NCBI RefSeq assembly: GCF_033958435.1
Contig: NC_134138.1
Coordinates: 80,090,298-80,154,297, forward strand
Length of the DNA: 64,000 nt
Direction of reading: 5' to 3'
Source of the DNA: Carettochelys insculpta
Lineage: Eukaryota; Chordata; Testudines; Carettochelyidae
Position numbers and translations under genes: made by a program. The notes under the pieces were generated by a model. The model did not search any database. It saw only the letters and a list, made by a program, of their open reading frames with translations, and was not told where the DNA came from. Positions 24,481-36,229 of the stretch are shown here, piece after piece (position 1 is the first letter of the stretch; every line of letters starts with the position of its first letter).

Positions 24481-26165
24481 ACAAAATCTTAGCCTTACTT
24501 GCAACTTCTGGAAAGGAGACATTCTGCATGATAGGGGGCTTGACGACAATAACACAAACGTTTTTTTTAAAAATCACATAACTCCTGCTGCTTTGTGACT
24601 GTTCCCCTTGTGAAATCTTTTGCACCAGTGCAGAGTGAATATGCAATATTAGCTATTCAGAACAGTAGCACTTTATACCCATTCTCAGCAGGTGTAAATT
24701 ATGTCACTAAGAACAGACCAAGAGAAACCCAGGCTTATTGACTGATACATTCAAAATTGATTAGATTACACATGATTCAACCCACCCAGGTAGATAAAAT
24801 ATAGTATGAGACATTTGTTAGCAGGACCGTGTGTTGGAGGTATCTATGTGGCTGCTTAACCTACAGGTGCCTCAACAGGCTCAAATTGGAGCATGTTATG
24901 ATCTGGGTACAAAATATAAAGAATGCAGCTCATTTTCATAGAGCACGATGCAACTCTGGGAATAGTCTCAGGAACTGTGACTCCCTTTGCCCTTGCTAAT
25001 CCACCAGTAATATCAGCCAGAGACGTCCTATTCATCGGCTTCCCCAACAACCTTTGTGTTCTCTTCCATGCTGCCGCTGATGTATGGAAAGCCCTCTCTG
25101 ATGTAGTTCACAAAGTGAATTATCTTCTCTGGCTTCAGATCCTGTCACAAGACCATCTTCCACTGCTATGCCCTTGGGAAATTAGCCAAAATAAAGATAT
25201 CAAATACTGAACAAAATAAAGAGACTAAAGGATCACTGTTTGTTGTATGCCTTCTCTTTTCGCTAGTTCTGATGCTTCTTTTCTTAGATTGGAAACACTT
25301 CAGTGCAGGAATCGGGTCTTACCTGCAAGAAGAGTGCCTAGAACATTGTAATCACTGACAAAATACAAATAATCAAATAAAAGGCTCCTCAATATTGAAA
25401 TATAACCACATTCACAATTCTCTTTTCCTTTCTAATCAGCTAGTGGATGGCTTGGGTCAGCTGACTCAGTAATAATAATACATGTGAAGAAGAGATGAAC
25501 TCAAGCTAGTCCATTCTCCTCTGATCCCACACTTTTGATTGCATGGCCCAGGAAACCATACTCCAGAGCTGGAGCTCATCACTCTTACTGGCATAATTCA
25601 AAACAGGAAAAGCTACTTGATACAAACCTGCTATAAAAATGGACTTGTAGCACATTTGTTGCAGTTGAATTGCACCAATGAAGTATTTGCCCTATTGTAG
25701 TTTATTAGTCAGTGAAAACTTACAGCATACATAGAGTTGTATGAAAAGTAGGAGACATTGCCTACATGCTTACAGTCCAAGGACCTGACTCTGAGAAGCT
25801 CTGGGCACCCATAATGTCCACTGACTTCACACCTAGCACTTCCAAACATCAGGCTGTAAACAGGAAGACAATACACACGAATGTGTGCTGAACTGAAATC
25901 CATCGTGTCGGTGCAATGGATAGAAATATATATTGCATGTCAGTAGTGTGTTAACAAAGCAATAAATATACATATACAGTTGTATATATGTTGCAACCAA
26001 CTTAGATGGGTTAACCATGGTAGACTTATGGCATGTCCATGATAAAAGGAAGACCAATAATCCGATAAATTCTGCTTGACCTTTAAAACATATATTGTCA
26101 TCGTTCTGGCCTGCCGGAAATACAGGGTTAGTCAGCATTTCTACATTTAGTCTGTGCTTTCATTC
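24481..26165. other. Intronic, unassigned
   Basis: Overlapping open frames near 24856-25210 occur on both strands, but neither shows a recognised domain or splice context. A short GGCTTGGGTCAGCTGACTCA phrase at 25450 recurs at 26408 and marks MITE-derived debris. Confidence 0.4.
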
Positions 26166-26358
26166 ATTGGCCAGAAACGAAATATTCAGGCAGCTGGCAG
26201 AGAATAGGACGGTGGAGGCCTGCCTGAAGTTCTCATAAATATGGTCCCACAGGAGCCCTCCTCACCTCCTTCCAGTTTTAGAATAGTTTTACGGGTGCTG
26301 GACTGCATGAAACTCAACAGATTATTGCATCTGAACAAGAGCCAATTTAGAATTTATC
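26166..26358 (+). repeat. Inverted repeat arm A (unidentified family)
   Basis: About 190 bases here match the reverse complement of 26965-27166 with many substitutions but no gap that I can see. Long identical runs include GGTGGAGGCCTGCCTGAAG and GAGCCCTCCTCA. In the frame shared with arm B the translation is open apart from one TAG (PSSFRIVLRVLDCMKLNRLL, HLNKSQFRIYQI). I do not recognise the family. Confidence 0.6.
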
Positions 26359-26404
26359 AGATTATTGGTCACTGTGATAAAAGACCAATAGCATAGGTGA
26401 GGCT

Positions 26405-26650
26405 GGCTTGGGTCAGCTGACTCAGGCTCATGGTTCTCATGCTGTGAGGTTAGCAAATCCCGGGTTCTGAGACTTCTTCCCTCTGCCCCCCAGTATTCTC
26501 CACTCCTTGCAGGGTCTTAGAGCCCAGCCCAAGCCCATCTACACTGAAGTTTTATAATCCTTCGGCTCATGCCCAACAAGCCTAAAACAGAGACTCCAAA
26601 ACTCTGAGATTTAATGCTGTGGGGCTTTTATCACACAGTAGACATGCCCT
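26405..26650. mobile_element. Diverged MITE, related to 15340-15615
   Basis: It contains GGGTCAGCTGACTCAGGCTC and CCCAAGCCCATCTACACTGA. The right end GGCTTTTATCACACAGTAGA carries on into CATGCCC, the decayed form of the GTGTAGACATACCC terminus. Left boundary uncertain. Confidence 0.5.
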
Positions 26651-26964
26651 GTCTTATTTCACAGAGTTATATAGTAATACTTCAGCTATTCCTGCATTCT
26701 CCAGACCATTACAAGAGTCTGCAAAAATGTTCACTTAAAAAGCTAGGCCTGTCCACAGTCCAGCTGCTCTAGCAGTATAACTTTCTCTGACTCTGGTTAT
26801 TTCCCAAAATGCAAGTTATCAAAATTCAAACAAATGTTCCAAACACACTTCCACGGGTACTAGCAGCAAAACCTGTACTATTGTGTGCTAAAATAAATAC
26901 CTCATAATCTAGCAAGTGAGGAAATAAACATTTTCTGGATAGATCATTTCAGAGTACCTCCATG

Positions 26965-27166
26965 GGAAATTTGAACAATACTAAATTGGCTTTTGTTCAG
27001 ATGCATTAATCTGATGAGTTTTGTGCAGCCCAGCACCAGTAAAAATCTTCCAAAACTGGGAAGACATGAGGAGGGCTCCCATGGGACCAGTCTTATGAAA
27101 GCTTCAGGCAGGCCTCCACCATGATATACTGTGCCGGCCATCTGAACATTTCCATTCTGGCTGATG
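26965..27166 (-). repeat. Inverted repeat arm B (unidentified family)
   Basis: Minus-strand partner of 26166-26358, about 600 bases away. It keeps an open frame over the aligned part (GGGLPEAFIRLVPWEPSS, LIRLMHLNKSQFSIVQI). Over half of the residues agree with arm A by eye. It could be a relic of an old coding element or a duplicated exon. No known domain is apparent. Confidence 0.55.
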
Positions 27167-27439
27167 CACAAAAGCAGAGACTAATATTAGAAATGCTGAC
27201 TAACTCTGTATTTGGGGCAGGGAAGAATTATGACAATGTGTTTTAAAGTTCAGGTCAAGTTTATCAGATTGCCTTTCAGATAAACTGAAGTTTGGAGGTC
27301 TGGGACTTAGGGAGATCATAAATTGGAGATAGTAGCCATCGAGAAGAGGGAATACAAAGACATGGATTTGATGGAGGTTGGCCTGATTCTTGGATCCAGC
27401 CCTTTATGTTGGAGAAGGATGGTCTTTTGACTTAAGCAC

Positions 27440-27690
27440 AGCAGTGGGAGTCAAAAGATGGGGGGTGAACTTCTGGCACTAGGAAATTCAGCAGGAATTT
27501 TGCCTTTGTCTTCAGTGGGCTTAGGATTTCACAATTATGCTCCTTTCTCAGCTGTGCTACAAATATGCTGTGTAATTTTAGGAAAGTTCCTTCACCCCTC
27601 AAGGTTCAGCATTCCAGTGTATAAAATGAGGATGATACTAAATCCTACCTGTCAAAGATGTTGTCAAGTTTCATTTACTATTATTGATAC
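27440..27690 (+). repeat. CORE-SINE/MIR-like element
   Basis: The body contains CTGTGTAATTTTAGGAAAGT, then TATAAAATGAGGATGATACT, then AATCCTACCTGTCAAAG, in the order seen in MIR-type SINEs. Diverged copy, sense orientation. Confidence 0.6.
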
Positions 27691-30600
27691 AAGCACAGAG
27701 ATTTTCATAAGGAAGATATGGTACAAATCACCAATCATCATCATTATTAGAGAGAGATACTCTCTTAAGTAAAAATCTAGCTCTATAAACACCATCCCCT
27801 ACATTGTAGATTTTTGAATCCAGATCAGAACTTCATAGCTTGGACACATCTGTAATAATCCAGGCTCTATGCTTGTCACAGCCATGACAAAATTTAATCT
27901 CAAGATTTTCTTCTTTCAGCCTTCTCCCACCCATGCCCAAAAAATCATGATTATCTTCTAAGTCAAGACTCCTCCATGTATTTTTCCTAATTGGAGTCTA
28001 CATATTTTCAGTGTATGGAAGTATGTGTTTTTCCAATAACTATTTGTAAAATATCATAAAATGTTTTAAATAATTTATATTGAAAAGAATTTCTGATTAG
28101 GTCCAGTAACAAACAATTCAATATTAATTAAAATACTGTATATCTGCTTCCACTTTTATTGTAGATAAAGGATAATTTCTGCCATTACAGCCACAATTGG
28201 TAAGATGATGATGATGATGATGATGAACATAAAAAGTGGGAAGGGCTGTAGTACAGAAAGAATTATAGGTCTGAATATAATCTGAAAAAATATAACAACT
28301 TCATCTTGAGGTAAATTTGGAAAGGTTTGCAAGTAGGATAATAAAGACATCTTTGTACCTCAATACTATTAAAACATATATATGAAGATATTTATTCTAA
28401 TAACTAATAATATACACACACATTTTCCCTTAGTACTCACCTACACCACTGATCCAGAGTCCCCTGAAGACAATATAAAGACTCCTAAATGACTTCAGTG
28501 GGCTTTGGTTCAAAGTAGTTATTCTACTGAACAACTGTTTGAATTCAAATAACTTGTAACAATATCTTCAGGAAAATGGTCTTGGCTGGCTCGCTGCTAT
28601 GCAGGCATAACTGACTTTCTGGTGGCACTGGCTGTTGTAAAGTGGAAAATGGTGGTAATTTGTTTTGTCTGCTAACTGGTGGCAAGACATTACAACAGGC
28701 TGAACCAATTAGTGGAATATCCCATCCTGTTTCTGAACTTGCTGTGTGTTCTACCTGCATGTTACCACATGTGAAAGCTGAACTAGGGCCCTCCTGATCC
28801 ACAGGCAGCAAGTTGCCCAAGGTGAGCCAAACAGAAGTCTCAGTCTAGCTGAGCCAGGAAAAACTGTACCCAGCTTCCCACTGCTGGAAGTGACCCAATG
28901 CATCTTTTACATAATGGCTAGAATGGAGGCTAGAATGGCTCATGCACTACCACTGGAAAATATGTTATTCATTCCATGTACTGCTGAAGAGCATTTCATT
29001 CTGTGGAAAGTGTACAGAAATCACTCCTTTGGTTTTCTGGAATTTCTCAGAAACAGAAAACATATCAATAGTCAGTTTCAGTCTCCCACCTGAACATAAA
29101 ATGAGTTACACTTGTAACTACCATGGTTTTAAAAAAAGAATTCTGCAAAATCCTAAAAGCTTCTTTGATGAGATGTGTAATGCTAGCAAGGTAGAGTCTA
29201 TTCTGCCTATACATTGGTATAGTGCTACTGTTTAAATTATGTTACTTCTGACCTATATCAGTGTCTGATTCTACTGGCTCTCAAGTCAATGTTGAAACAC
29301 CCACTGACTTCAGTAGTGCAAGACTGGATTTTTTAAGTGAAAGACAGTCACTCTACAAAGTCAAATGCCCAGTCAGATACATATTGTGGGCTAAATTCTG
29401 TGCTTATATCAGTATTACTCCTGAGTGACTCTGCTTAATTAAAACTTCATTATACTCCCTTCTGTTTTGTAAATTGCTCGTCATAAGATCTCCACTCCAG
29501 ACTGGATCAAGTGCCCACATATTTCACCAAGACACAGTCTGATGATTTATGCTTATCTACACAAAGCCAAATTCTAGTCTCAATTAAATCTTCTCTGGAT
29601 TTACAGCAGAATTTAAATTTGACTTTGTGTATCTAAACTTGTGGTTTAGTTTTGTATTGTGTAAATTGTTGCTCATGAAAATTCTGTCTTGATAAAAGAG
29701 TAGCTGACCTGGTCCTCTACAGACAAGAGGGCCTAAAATATGCATTTTACAACCAGGAGGTCACCATAATCAGACAAATTACACAGCCAGTGAATTATAC
29801 AGTAAGATACAAAAGACAAGGTATGAAGCAAGTATGTCAAGAAGAAATAGCACAGATAGATTCAAAGATGTAAACTCTGATAAGGACAGATTGATGTCAG
29901 AAACACTGAAGATTTACTGGAAGGAAAGAAACACTCCGGGCATGCAGTCTCCTCTCTCAACCACATCTAGCTTATCAAAACAATGCCTCGCCATACAGGA
30001 TTTAGGTTAAGAAGGGATATCCTATGTTTGCTCAGCACCCATCATTTCAGACCCACTTACAGCACCATCACAACCAATCAAGGGATTTATTTGCAATATA
30101 GTTGTCCCCTGACCCATTTATAAGGTATGGCACAAATAGGTGCTTTGCTGGTTTAAGCTCTGGATGTGTTAGGACACTGGCATACCTAAGTGATCATGGA
30201 AACACGCAGCATTCAGCATCCAACTTTGACGAGGCACAAGTGGAATTCAGCCTACAAATTAAGGCTTACTAGCTATAGCTGTGATGGCCTTACGCATCCA
30301 GGGCTTCACATGCACTGCACTGACTGGTTCCAAGCGTGTCCACTGTATGGCAACAGAAGCTAGTAACACAGAGAATACTATTCATGATGGAGTCTGAAGT
30401 ATGAATCACAATATCACATGAAGTGCCTATATTTTGTGCAGCCATGTCCAGTATTTAAGTTGGTTTTGACAAGATCTTAAAGTTACATTCACATGACAAA
30501 CGGAAATCATCTTGTCAATGGATCAGAAGACAACTTGAGTTATGAATAATATAATATCAATATACTAAGAAATCCATTAACATTATCTAGGAACAAGTTT

Positions 30601-31359
30601 AATATTTTTAAATGACCTGAAACTATCAGAGAGAGAGATTCTCCATTTGCAATAATATATATTAGTATGACCACCATTCCAGATCACTAGCAAGACTTGA
30701 TTTTTAGAAAGACAGACTTTTTCTATTAGGACAAAAGTAAACTCGGTGTATGTGTGTGTACAAATTTGTTGGTGACATAATAAAAAAGTCTGCCTTTTAG
30801 AATCAGCCTTAGTAGAGATCTAGAACAGTTAGTGGAGAGAGAATGACAGCGGAACAGACAGACATATTAGATCAGATTTCTTACAAAGAAAAACGTGAAA
30901 TAGCCTTGACGACTGTGGTTATCTGACAGTTCAAAAAGCTCACAAAATATTGGGAATTCAGGTGAATGCACAGTAGTAAGACTGCATCGGCAAGAATTTG
31001 AGCATCTCGTTCATGTTCACACAAAACATTTCTCACGCAGTCACACACTGTAGTGAAGCTGGGTGGTCTCCCTCTGAACTGGAAGGGGAAGAACTCTCCA
31101 AAGCTAGGCTGATGGGCCAAACCAGAGCAATCCTGCCCTGTCCCCAGAAAGTAGAGAGGCAGGGCCAGAAGTACAAAGAATGGAGCTGAGGTCAATTGGG
31201 GCCCAGCCACTGAGACACCATATGCCTTCCCTGACGTAGGAGGCTGGCCCACACCACCAGAACCTCCAGTAGCACTGCTGATCAGAACACCTGAGCCACT
31301 GAAAGACCTGCTGGAGACTCCTTTCTCTGCAGGCCCAGAGGAGCTGGTCCCAAGCCCCA
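27691..31359. other. Intronic, unassigned
   Basis: Contains the GAT repeat noted separately and AT-rich DNA. A 159-codon minus-strand frame (30881-31360) runs from here into the GC-rich block. It has no recognised domain and is not called as a gene. Confidence 0.45.
28204..28226 (+). repeat. (GAT)n microsatellite
   Basis: Seven perfect GAT units followed by GA. Confidence 0.95.
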
Positions 31360-32010
31360 TATGCCCACTGGGGAAGGAGCCCTAGGACAGCCAACCTTGT
31401 TCCTGCTGAGGAAATGGAAGAGAGCTGAGTCAGCATGCTGCAGTCAGGATCCCCACTGACCCAGCAGTAGCTAGATTGTCACAGTTAAGGTCCTGGGCTG
31501 GGATGCAGTGCAGCGGATGGACCAGCATCCCTGCTGCCAGCCCAGTCTGTAGGTGGCAATCCCCCTGTTTCTGCGGGGAACACCTGCACTTGTCGGCTCA
31601 CCACCTGAACTTGGAGACCCAATGAGTCCCTGAACTGTTTTCTGCCCTGTCCTGAAAAGCGCTTGGGCATAGAGATGGTTGCTTAGATTGAGTAGAGGCC
31701 TGAGCACCTGGACCACTCATTCCCCACCCTGCAGCTGGGCCTGGGACTTCAGATTGCTTGTTCATTCTGAGTGGAGGCCTGAGCACCAGGAATACTTTCT
31801 GCCCTGCCCTGGGCACATTCCCTGCATGCTAGGCCTGAGCTCAGGCTTGAGACCCTGCTGTGGTTGTTGTCCCACCCTGAAGCAGGGCCTGGATCAGACT
31901 ATTAACCTGCTCTGCCTGTTTGTAGAGAAGACTGTGGGCCTCCCTCTGAATCTGGCCAGGATTGAGACATCAGCCCAATCCAGTACCCACACCTACAAAG
32001 TCTTGATTTT
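31360..32010. repeat. GC-rich block with imperfect tandem units
   Basis: The phrases GAGTAGAGGCCTGAGCACCT and GAGTGGAGGCCTGAGCACCA recur about 77 bases apart. A third variant, GCTAGGCCTGAGCTCAGGC, follows. Phrases of the type 'ccctgcagctgggcctgg' and 'ccctgaagcagggcctgg' also recur. The block looks like a decayed minisatellite inside a non-autonomous repeat, similar in style to the core at 24.1 kb. No gene is supported. Confidence 0.5.
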
Positions 32011-33489
32011 TTTTTAAATGTCTCTTGAGAGATCAGAATCACACATAACCTGGAGGATTGTTCAGAGGTAAGTGGGCTGACCAAACCCCCTCTCAATTAA
32101 TAGAGCTGACTGTACTGTAGTATCTTTATTATGACACTGTAGATATTCTATATGGCTAAATACAATAGCTTCCCAGGTAATGAATGTTACTGAAATCCTA
32201 TGTTATCCTGAGCAGCAGAGTTGAAAGGGGAAGGGAGTGGTCACACTCTGCCACCTTTACACTCCCCTTAGACGGGGGCCATTTGTGACCCCAGAGTAAC
32301 TTAGAACAGACTGACCCATCACCTAGCCAGCCTCGTAGCCCATTTGCATGCCAGCCAGGGTTCTCCTCACACCAGGAAATTCTCAGCTGTTCCTTTAAGG
32401 AAGCTCTCCTCCCTGTGCTGCCAACACAGGGGCCAGGATCTTCCCTGAATTCTCTATAACAGATGTGGCCACTGATGTGCAACTCTCTCTCTCCCCAGCT
32501 CTCTTTTGTTTTGACATAATGCCCATCATGATGTAAGCACTGACCATGCATAAAATGCCTTTGCTTTGAACAGAGGTTTAACAAGATGCGCCGTGTAGGT
32601 TTTGGAAAGCTGTCTTTGAATTAACAGTTGCGTCAGCTAAATGAGTGAGGAATCTTTTAGTTCGGTTGTTACCAAAACCTCAAGGCTGATCATCCCTAAA
32701 GCCTTGGGATTTTCAAAATCCCAAACCACATCTGAAATTCACTAATTGCCCCCATCTTTATAATGAGCCAAACCAACACATTAGATCCAAACCAATCCTC
32801 AAACTTTGGTTAGTTTGATATCTGGATCTGACGACTGCAGCATGAGCTCAGGGAAAAGTAGACAGGGAAGGAAAATGTCATCCCTATTCCATGATCTTTA
32901 ATATAAGAACACTTTTGATACATTTTTTAAAAAGGAACCTAAAATGAGACCACTATAACATATTCTGCAGCCAGAATTCTTGGCTCCCAAAAACATCTTT
33001 ATATGGTATGTAATACAGAAACACTCAGGAGACTATATAAGAACTTTGACATGGCTAATATTACGCTAGAACAAAACAGAACTACTGGCACCATATCCAC
33101 TCGGCTCTTAAGTAAACTTGTCCCATTAAAAAGTAGCCTCTAAGATACATTCTCTCTGAAGTGTATAGTAGCTTATAAAAAGCAGGAAGAGTTGCCAAGT
33201 AATGGATGTGTTCAAGTACTCTTTACCCTCATTAAAGAGCATTCCCTGGCAGCTAGCAACTTTGAGTGCTCCAATGAACTAGATTTTATAAAGAGGGTGT
33301 TTATAGTGGTGTGCAGTGTGCTGGAAGTGACGGTGTTCTGTACCAGCCATGAATTAGATACAGCTGTATTGGGAACCCTGTCATCCAGAGCACAAAATGC
33401 AACAGGCTGTAAGATCAATGAGGTTCAGAAATGTAAGTACTTGAAGAACAAAGTGAGTTTCTCTGATCCACAGCAAGAAAGGCAAAAGA
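32011..33489. other. Intronic, unassigned
   Basis: No bounded repeat or conserved frame recognised. Confidence 0.45.
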
Positions 33490-33752
33490 GCTGAGCTGAA
33501 CCATTCACCTGTTTGTCAATGGATAGTCCTCTGGCCTCCATTTAATATCTGACATATCTTCTAGATGGGGATTGATTACATCCAGACTTGGGAGGAAAGT
33601 GGGATTAGATGAGAGGGGGTGGATCACTCGATACTCTGCACTGTTTCTTTTGCTCCCCTGAGGCACCTGGCACCAGCTACTGTTGGAAAACAGGACCCTG
33701 AGCTCAACAGATCTTTGGTCTGACTGAGTATGGCCATTCTTATGTTCTGAAA
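33490..33752 (+). mobile_element. CR1 LINE 3' end (plus strand)
   Basis: This is non-coding 3' UTR of a CR1 family. It carries GGTGGATCACTCGATACTC, GAGGCACCTGGCACCAGCTA and TGGTCTGACTGAGTATGGCC, then the terminal repeat TTCTTATGTTCTGA. The copy is strongly 5'-truncated with no reverse transcriptase. Confidence 0.85.
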
Positions 33753-33872
33753 GGACTAGATGAGCTAATAAGTACTGGCAAAGGGGAGACCCAAGCTAGG
33801 CATCTTTTGCTATGGACACTGAAGAATAAAATTTGGGACCTCCTTTCTATTCCATTACCAATTAATACACTA

Positions 33873-34765
33873 GTGGAACATAGGAAAGACCATACTGGGT
33901 CAAACCAATGGCCCACGAGCCAATCCCAGCAATCATCCCCTATTGTCTACTCTTAGCACCTGGCAAACAGTGCCTAGGGAACCTCAGAGCAGTGTATTGG
34001 ACCCAACCTACTCTGGCTAGCAGGCATTAAGGGATCTGTCCTCTATGAATTTATCTAATTCTTTTTTCAAGCCTGTTGTATTCTGGCCTTCACAACATCC
34101 CCTAGAATGAGTTCCAGGTTGACAGTGTGTTTTTGTGAAGAAATGCTTCCTTTTGTTTCTTTTAAAACCTGCTGCTTATGACACGTTAAACTGCCCTCAT
34201 CCAGCACCCTGGGGACCTGAGCAGTGCCAAATGAGAGAATTTGAGGGACCATAGGAAGTCAATATTGTGTAGCATATTACCAACACTTCAGCTGCTTACT
34301 GGGATCTTAGAAGACATTTGGGGGAAATTACAGCTAAATAACAGCACAAAACACTGAGATCCAGGTCTGGTGACTGTAAACAAACTTGATGGGAACACAG
34401 GAATCTTCACCACACTCATGATAAGTGGTCATCTGGCTAACTAAAACCATGCCAGATTACGGATGTTGCCAAATGAGAGGGTGCTGAACTAGAAAGGTTC
34501 AACCTGTAATTCCATTGGGTGAGCTCTAGTTTGTGTGTTCTGTGAAGGGATAAATAACACTTCTTTATATACTTCCTTCACACCAGTCAAGATTTTATAG
34601 CTCTCTAGCATATCCCCTCTTAGTCATCTTTTCCAAGATGAAAATCTCTCTTCATACAGAAGCTGTTCCACACCCCTAACCATTTCTGTTACCCTTCTCT
34701 GTACCTTTTCCATTTCTAATATATCTTTTTTGAGATGGGTTGACCAGATGAGCATGAAAATAGTT
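33873..34765 (-). mobile_element. CR1 LINE 3' fragment (minus strand), interrupted
   Basis: Read on the minus strand this ends in the same CR1 3' tail (complement of GGAACATAGGAAAGACCATA). Upstream in gene sense is the decayed end of the reverse transcriptase frame and 3' region. An unrelated TIR element splits it at about 34180-34508, and CR1 text resumes afterwards (AGGGATAAATAACACTTCTT). It faces the CR1 at 33490-33752, with the two 3' ends about 120 bases apart. Confidence 0.8.
34180..34508 (-). mobile_element. Short TIR element (MITE), copy B, nested in CR1
   Basis: It interrupts a continuous CR1 sequence. Its ends are ACACGTTAAACTG...CATCCAGCACCCT on the left and the near complement AGGGTGCTGAACTAG...AGGTTCAACCTGT on the right. 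The interior matches the copy at 11310-11625 in reverse. Nesting shows it inserted after the CR1. Confidence 0.7.
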
Positions 34766-35755
34766 CAAGTTTTTTCTGTTTTTATTTGAAGGAGCCCGGT
34801 GGAATTTGTTATGGATTTTGAAAAAGAAATTCCACATACACTGTGTGTGTGTGTCTCAGCTATGCAAATTATGAATTGTTCTCAAGGGTAAGTTCATTGT
34901 CAGTTTCTGTATTGCTGACCTTGAGATCTTTTCTGTCTTATTTAAAAGAACATTAACATGCAGAGCAACAGCACTATTTCAAACAGCTCTTAGAAAAAAA
35001 ATGCTCCTGGAAAGGGACTTGACGGGATACAAGGGAAGAGAGTGGGAGTGAGATGACTGAAATGATATATTTTTCTTTCTCTGTGCCTTCAAACTTATGA
35101 GACCTCACTCTGAACCAGGGAAACTAGATGTAATTCTTTCCATGGCCATGTCATCTGACTAGAATACCAAGGGAGACTTTATCTCCCTTCCTGTTCTATT
35201 TTATCTGCCATGTTACATCCATAGGACATCCATAATTTTGCAGATTGTTTTTATTTCTGCCTACCGCACTGCTAGTTCTCTTGCATCAAATGCAGTTAGT
35301 ATCCCTTGTGCCTGATAGAGACTCTGTCAAATGTAATGAAAGCCAAAAGTGACAAAGCATGGACAGCAAGAATCCCTGAGCCTTCTGATTTGTCCCAAAG
35401 TTTCCTTTGAGGATACAAGACTATCCAATGGACTATAATACCGGAGGAAGTAGGTAATACAGCAGTAGCCATCTATGACTAGCTATTGGACCTGGCTAAA
35501 TGTTAATCAAATGAGTCTGATAAGCAGACAGAAACTGTGGGTGTCTACACTTGAACATAGGGGTACAATTTTCAGCTTCACTAGACATACCTACATTAGT
35601 GCTGATCAAGCTTTTGCGCTAAAAATAGAAGTGTACTGCAGAGACAGGAGGCACTACCCATTCCAGGTGCATCCTTTTGGAGACAGTAGGTAAATATTTG
35701 GGATGCCTAACCCCTGTCACTGCTAGCACAGCTGCAGAAACATTTCTATTTTTTA
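34766..35755. other. Intronic, unassigned
   Basis: Contains a short GT repeat at 34842-34854. Nothing else recognised. Confidence 0.45.
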
Positions 35756-36229
35756 GGCCTAGTCTACACTAGAAGGTTAGTTAGAATTTAGATGACTTAG
35801 ATCAATTTTCTAAGCAAACAGTCCACACTAGAGGGTCGATTCCTTTGACTTTAAGGGCTCCTCAGGTCAACTTTTGTATTCCTGCTTTTAACAAGGAGTA
35901 ACATTCAAAATCAACCATGCACAGCTGACTTTAGGATAGTGTAGGTGGAACATTGTGAAATTCAACGTCTTGGCCTCCTAGAGGTGTCCCACACTGTCCC
36001 AATGTGACCACGTGGGCCACTACTTTCAGCTCCACTGCTCTCCAGGTGTACAGGAAATGGCCCATGAAAGTTTGAATTTTATTTCCTATTTAGCCAGTGT
36101 GGTAAGTGGAACAGGCAGCACACCTCAGCAGCACATCTGGCCAGGAATTCCCAGGGTAGCAGATGAGCTCCAGCATGAAGATCCAGGACTTCATTGCTCT
36201 GTGGGGGGGATGAATCTGTGCTGACAGAA

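Noticed and set aside
24856..25210. Overlapping open frames on both strands
   Set aside because: Neither strand shows a known motif, and both being open points to composition rather than coding.
30881..31360. 159-codon minus-strand frame
   Set aside because: Half of it lies in the GC-rich repeat-like block and the rest has no domain I recognise. Could be a repeat-encoded relic, but not supportable as a gene.
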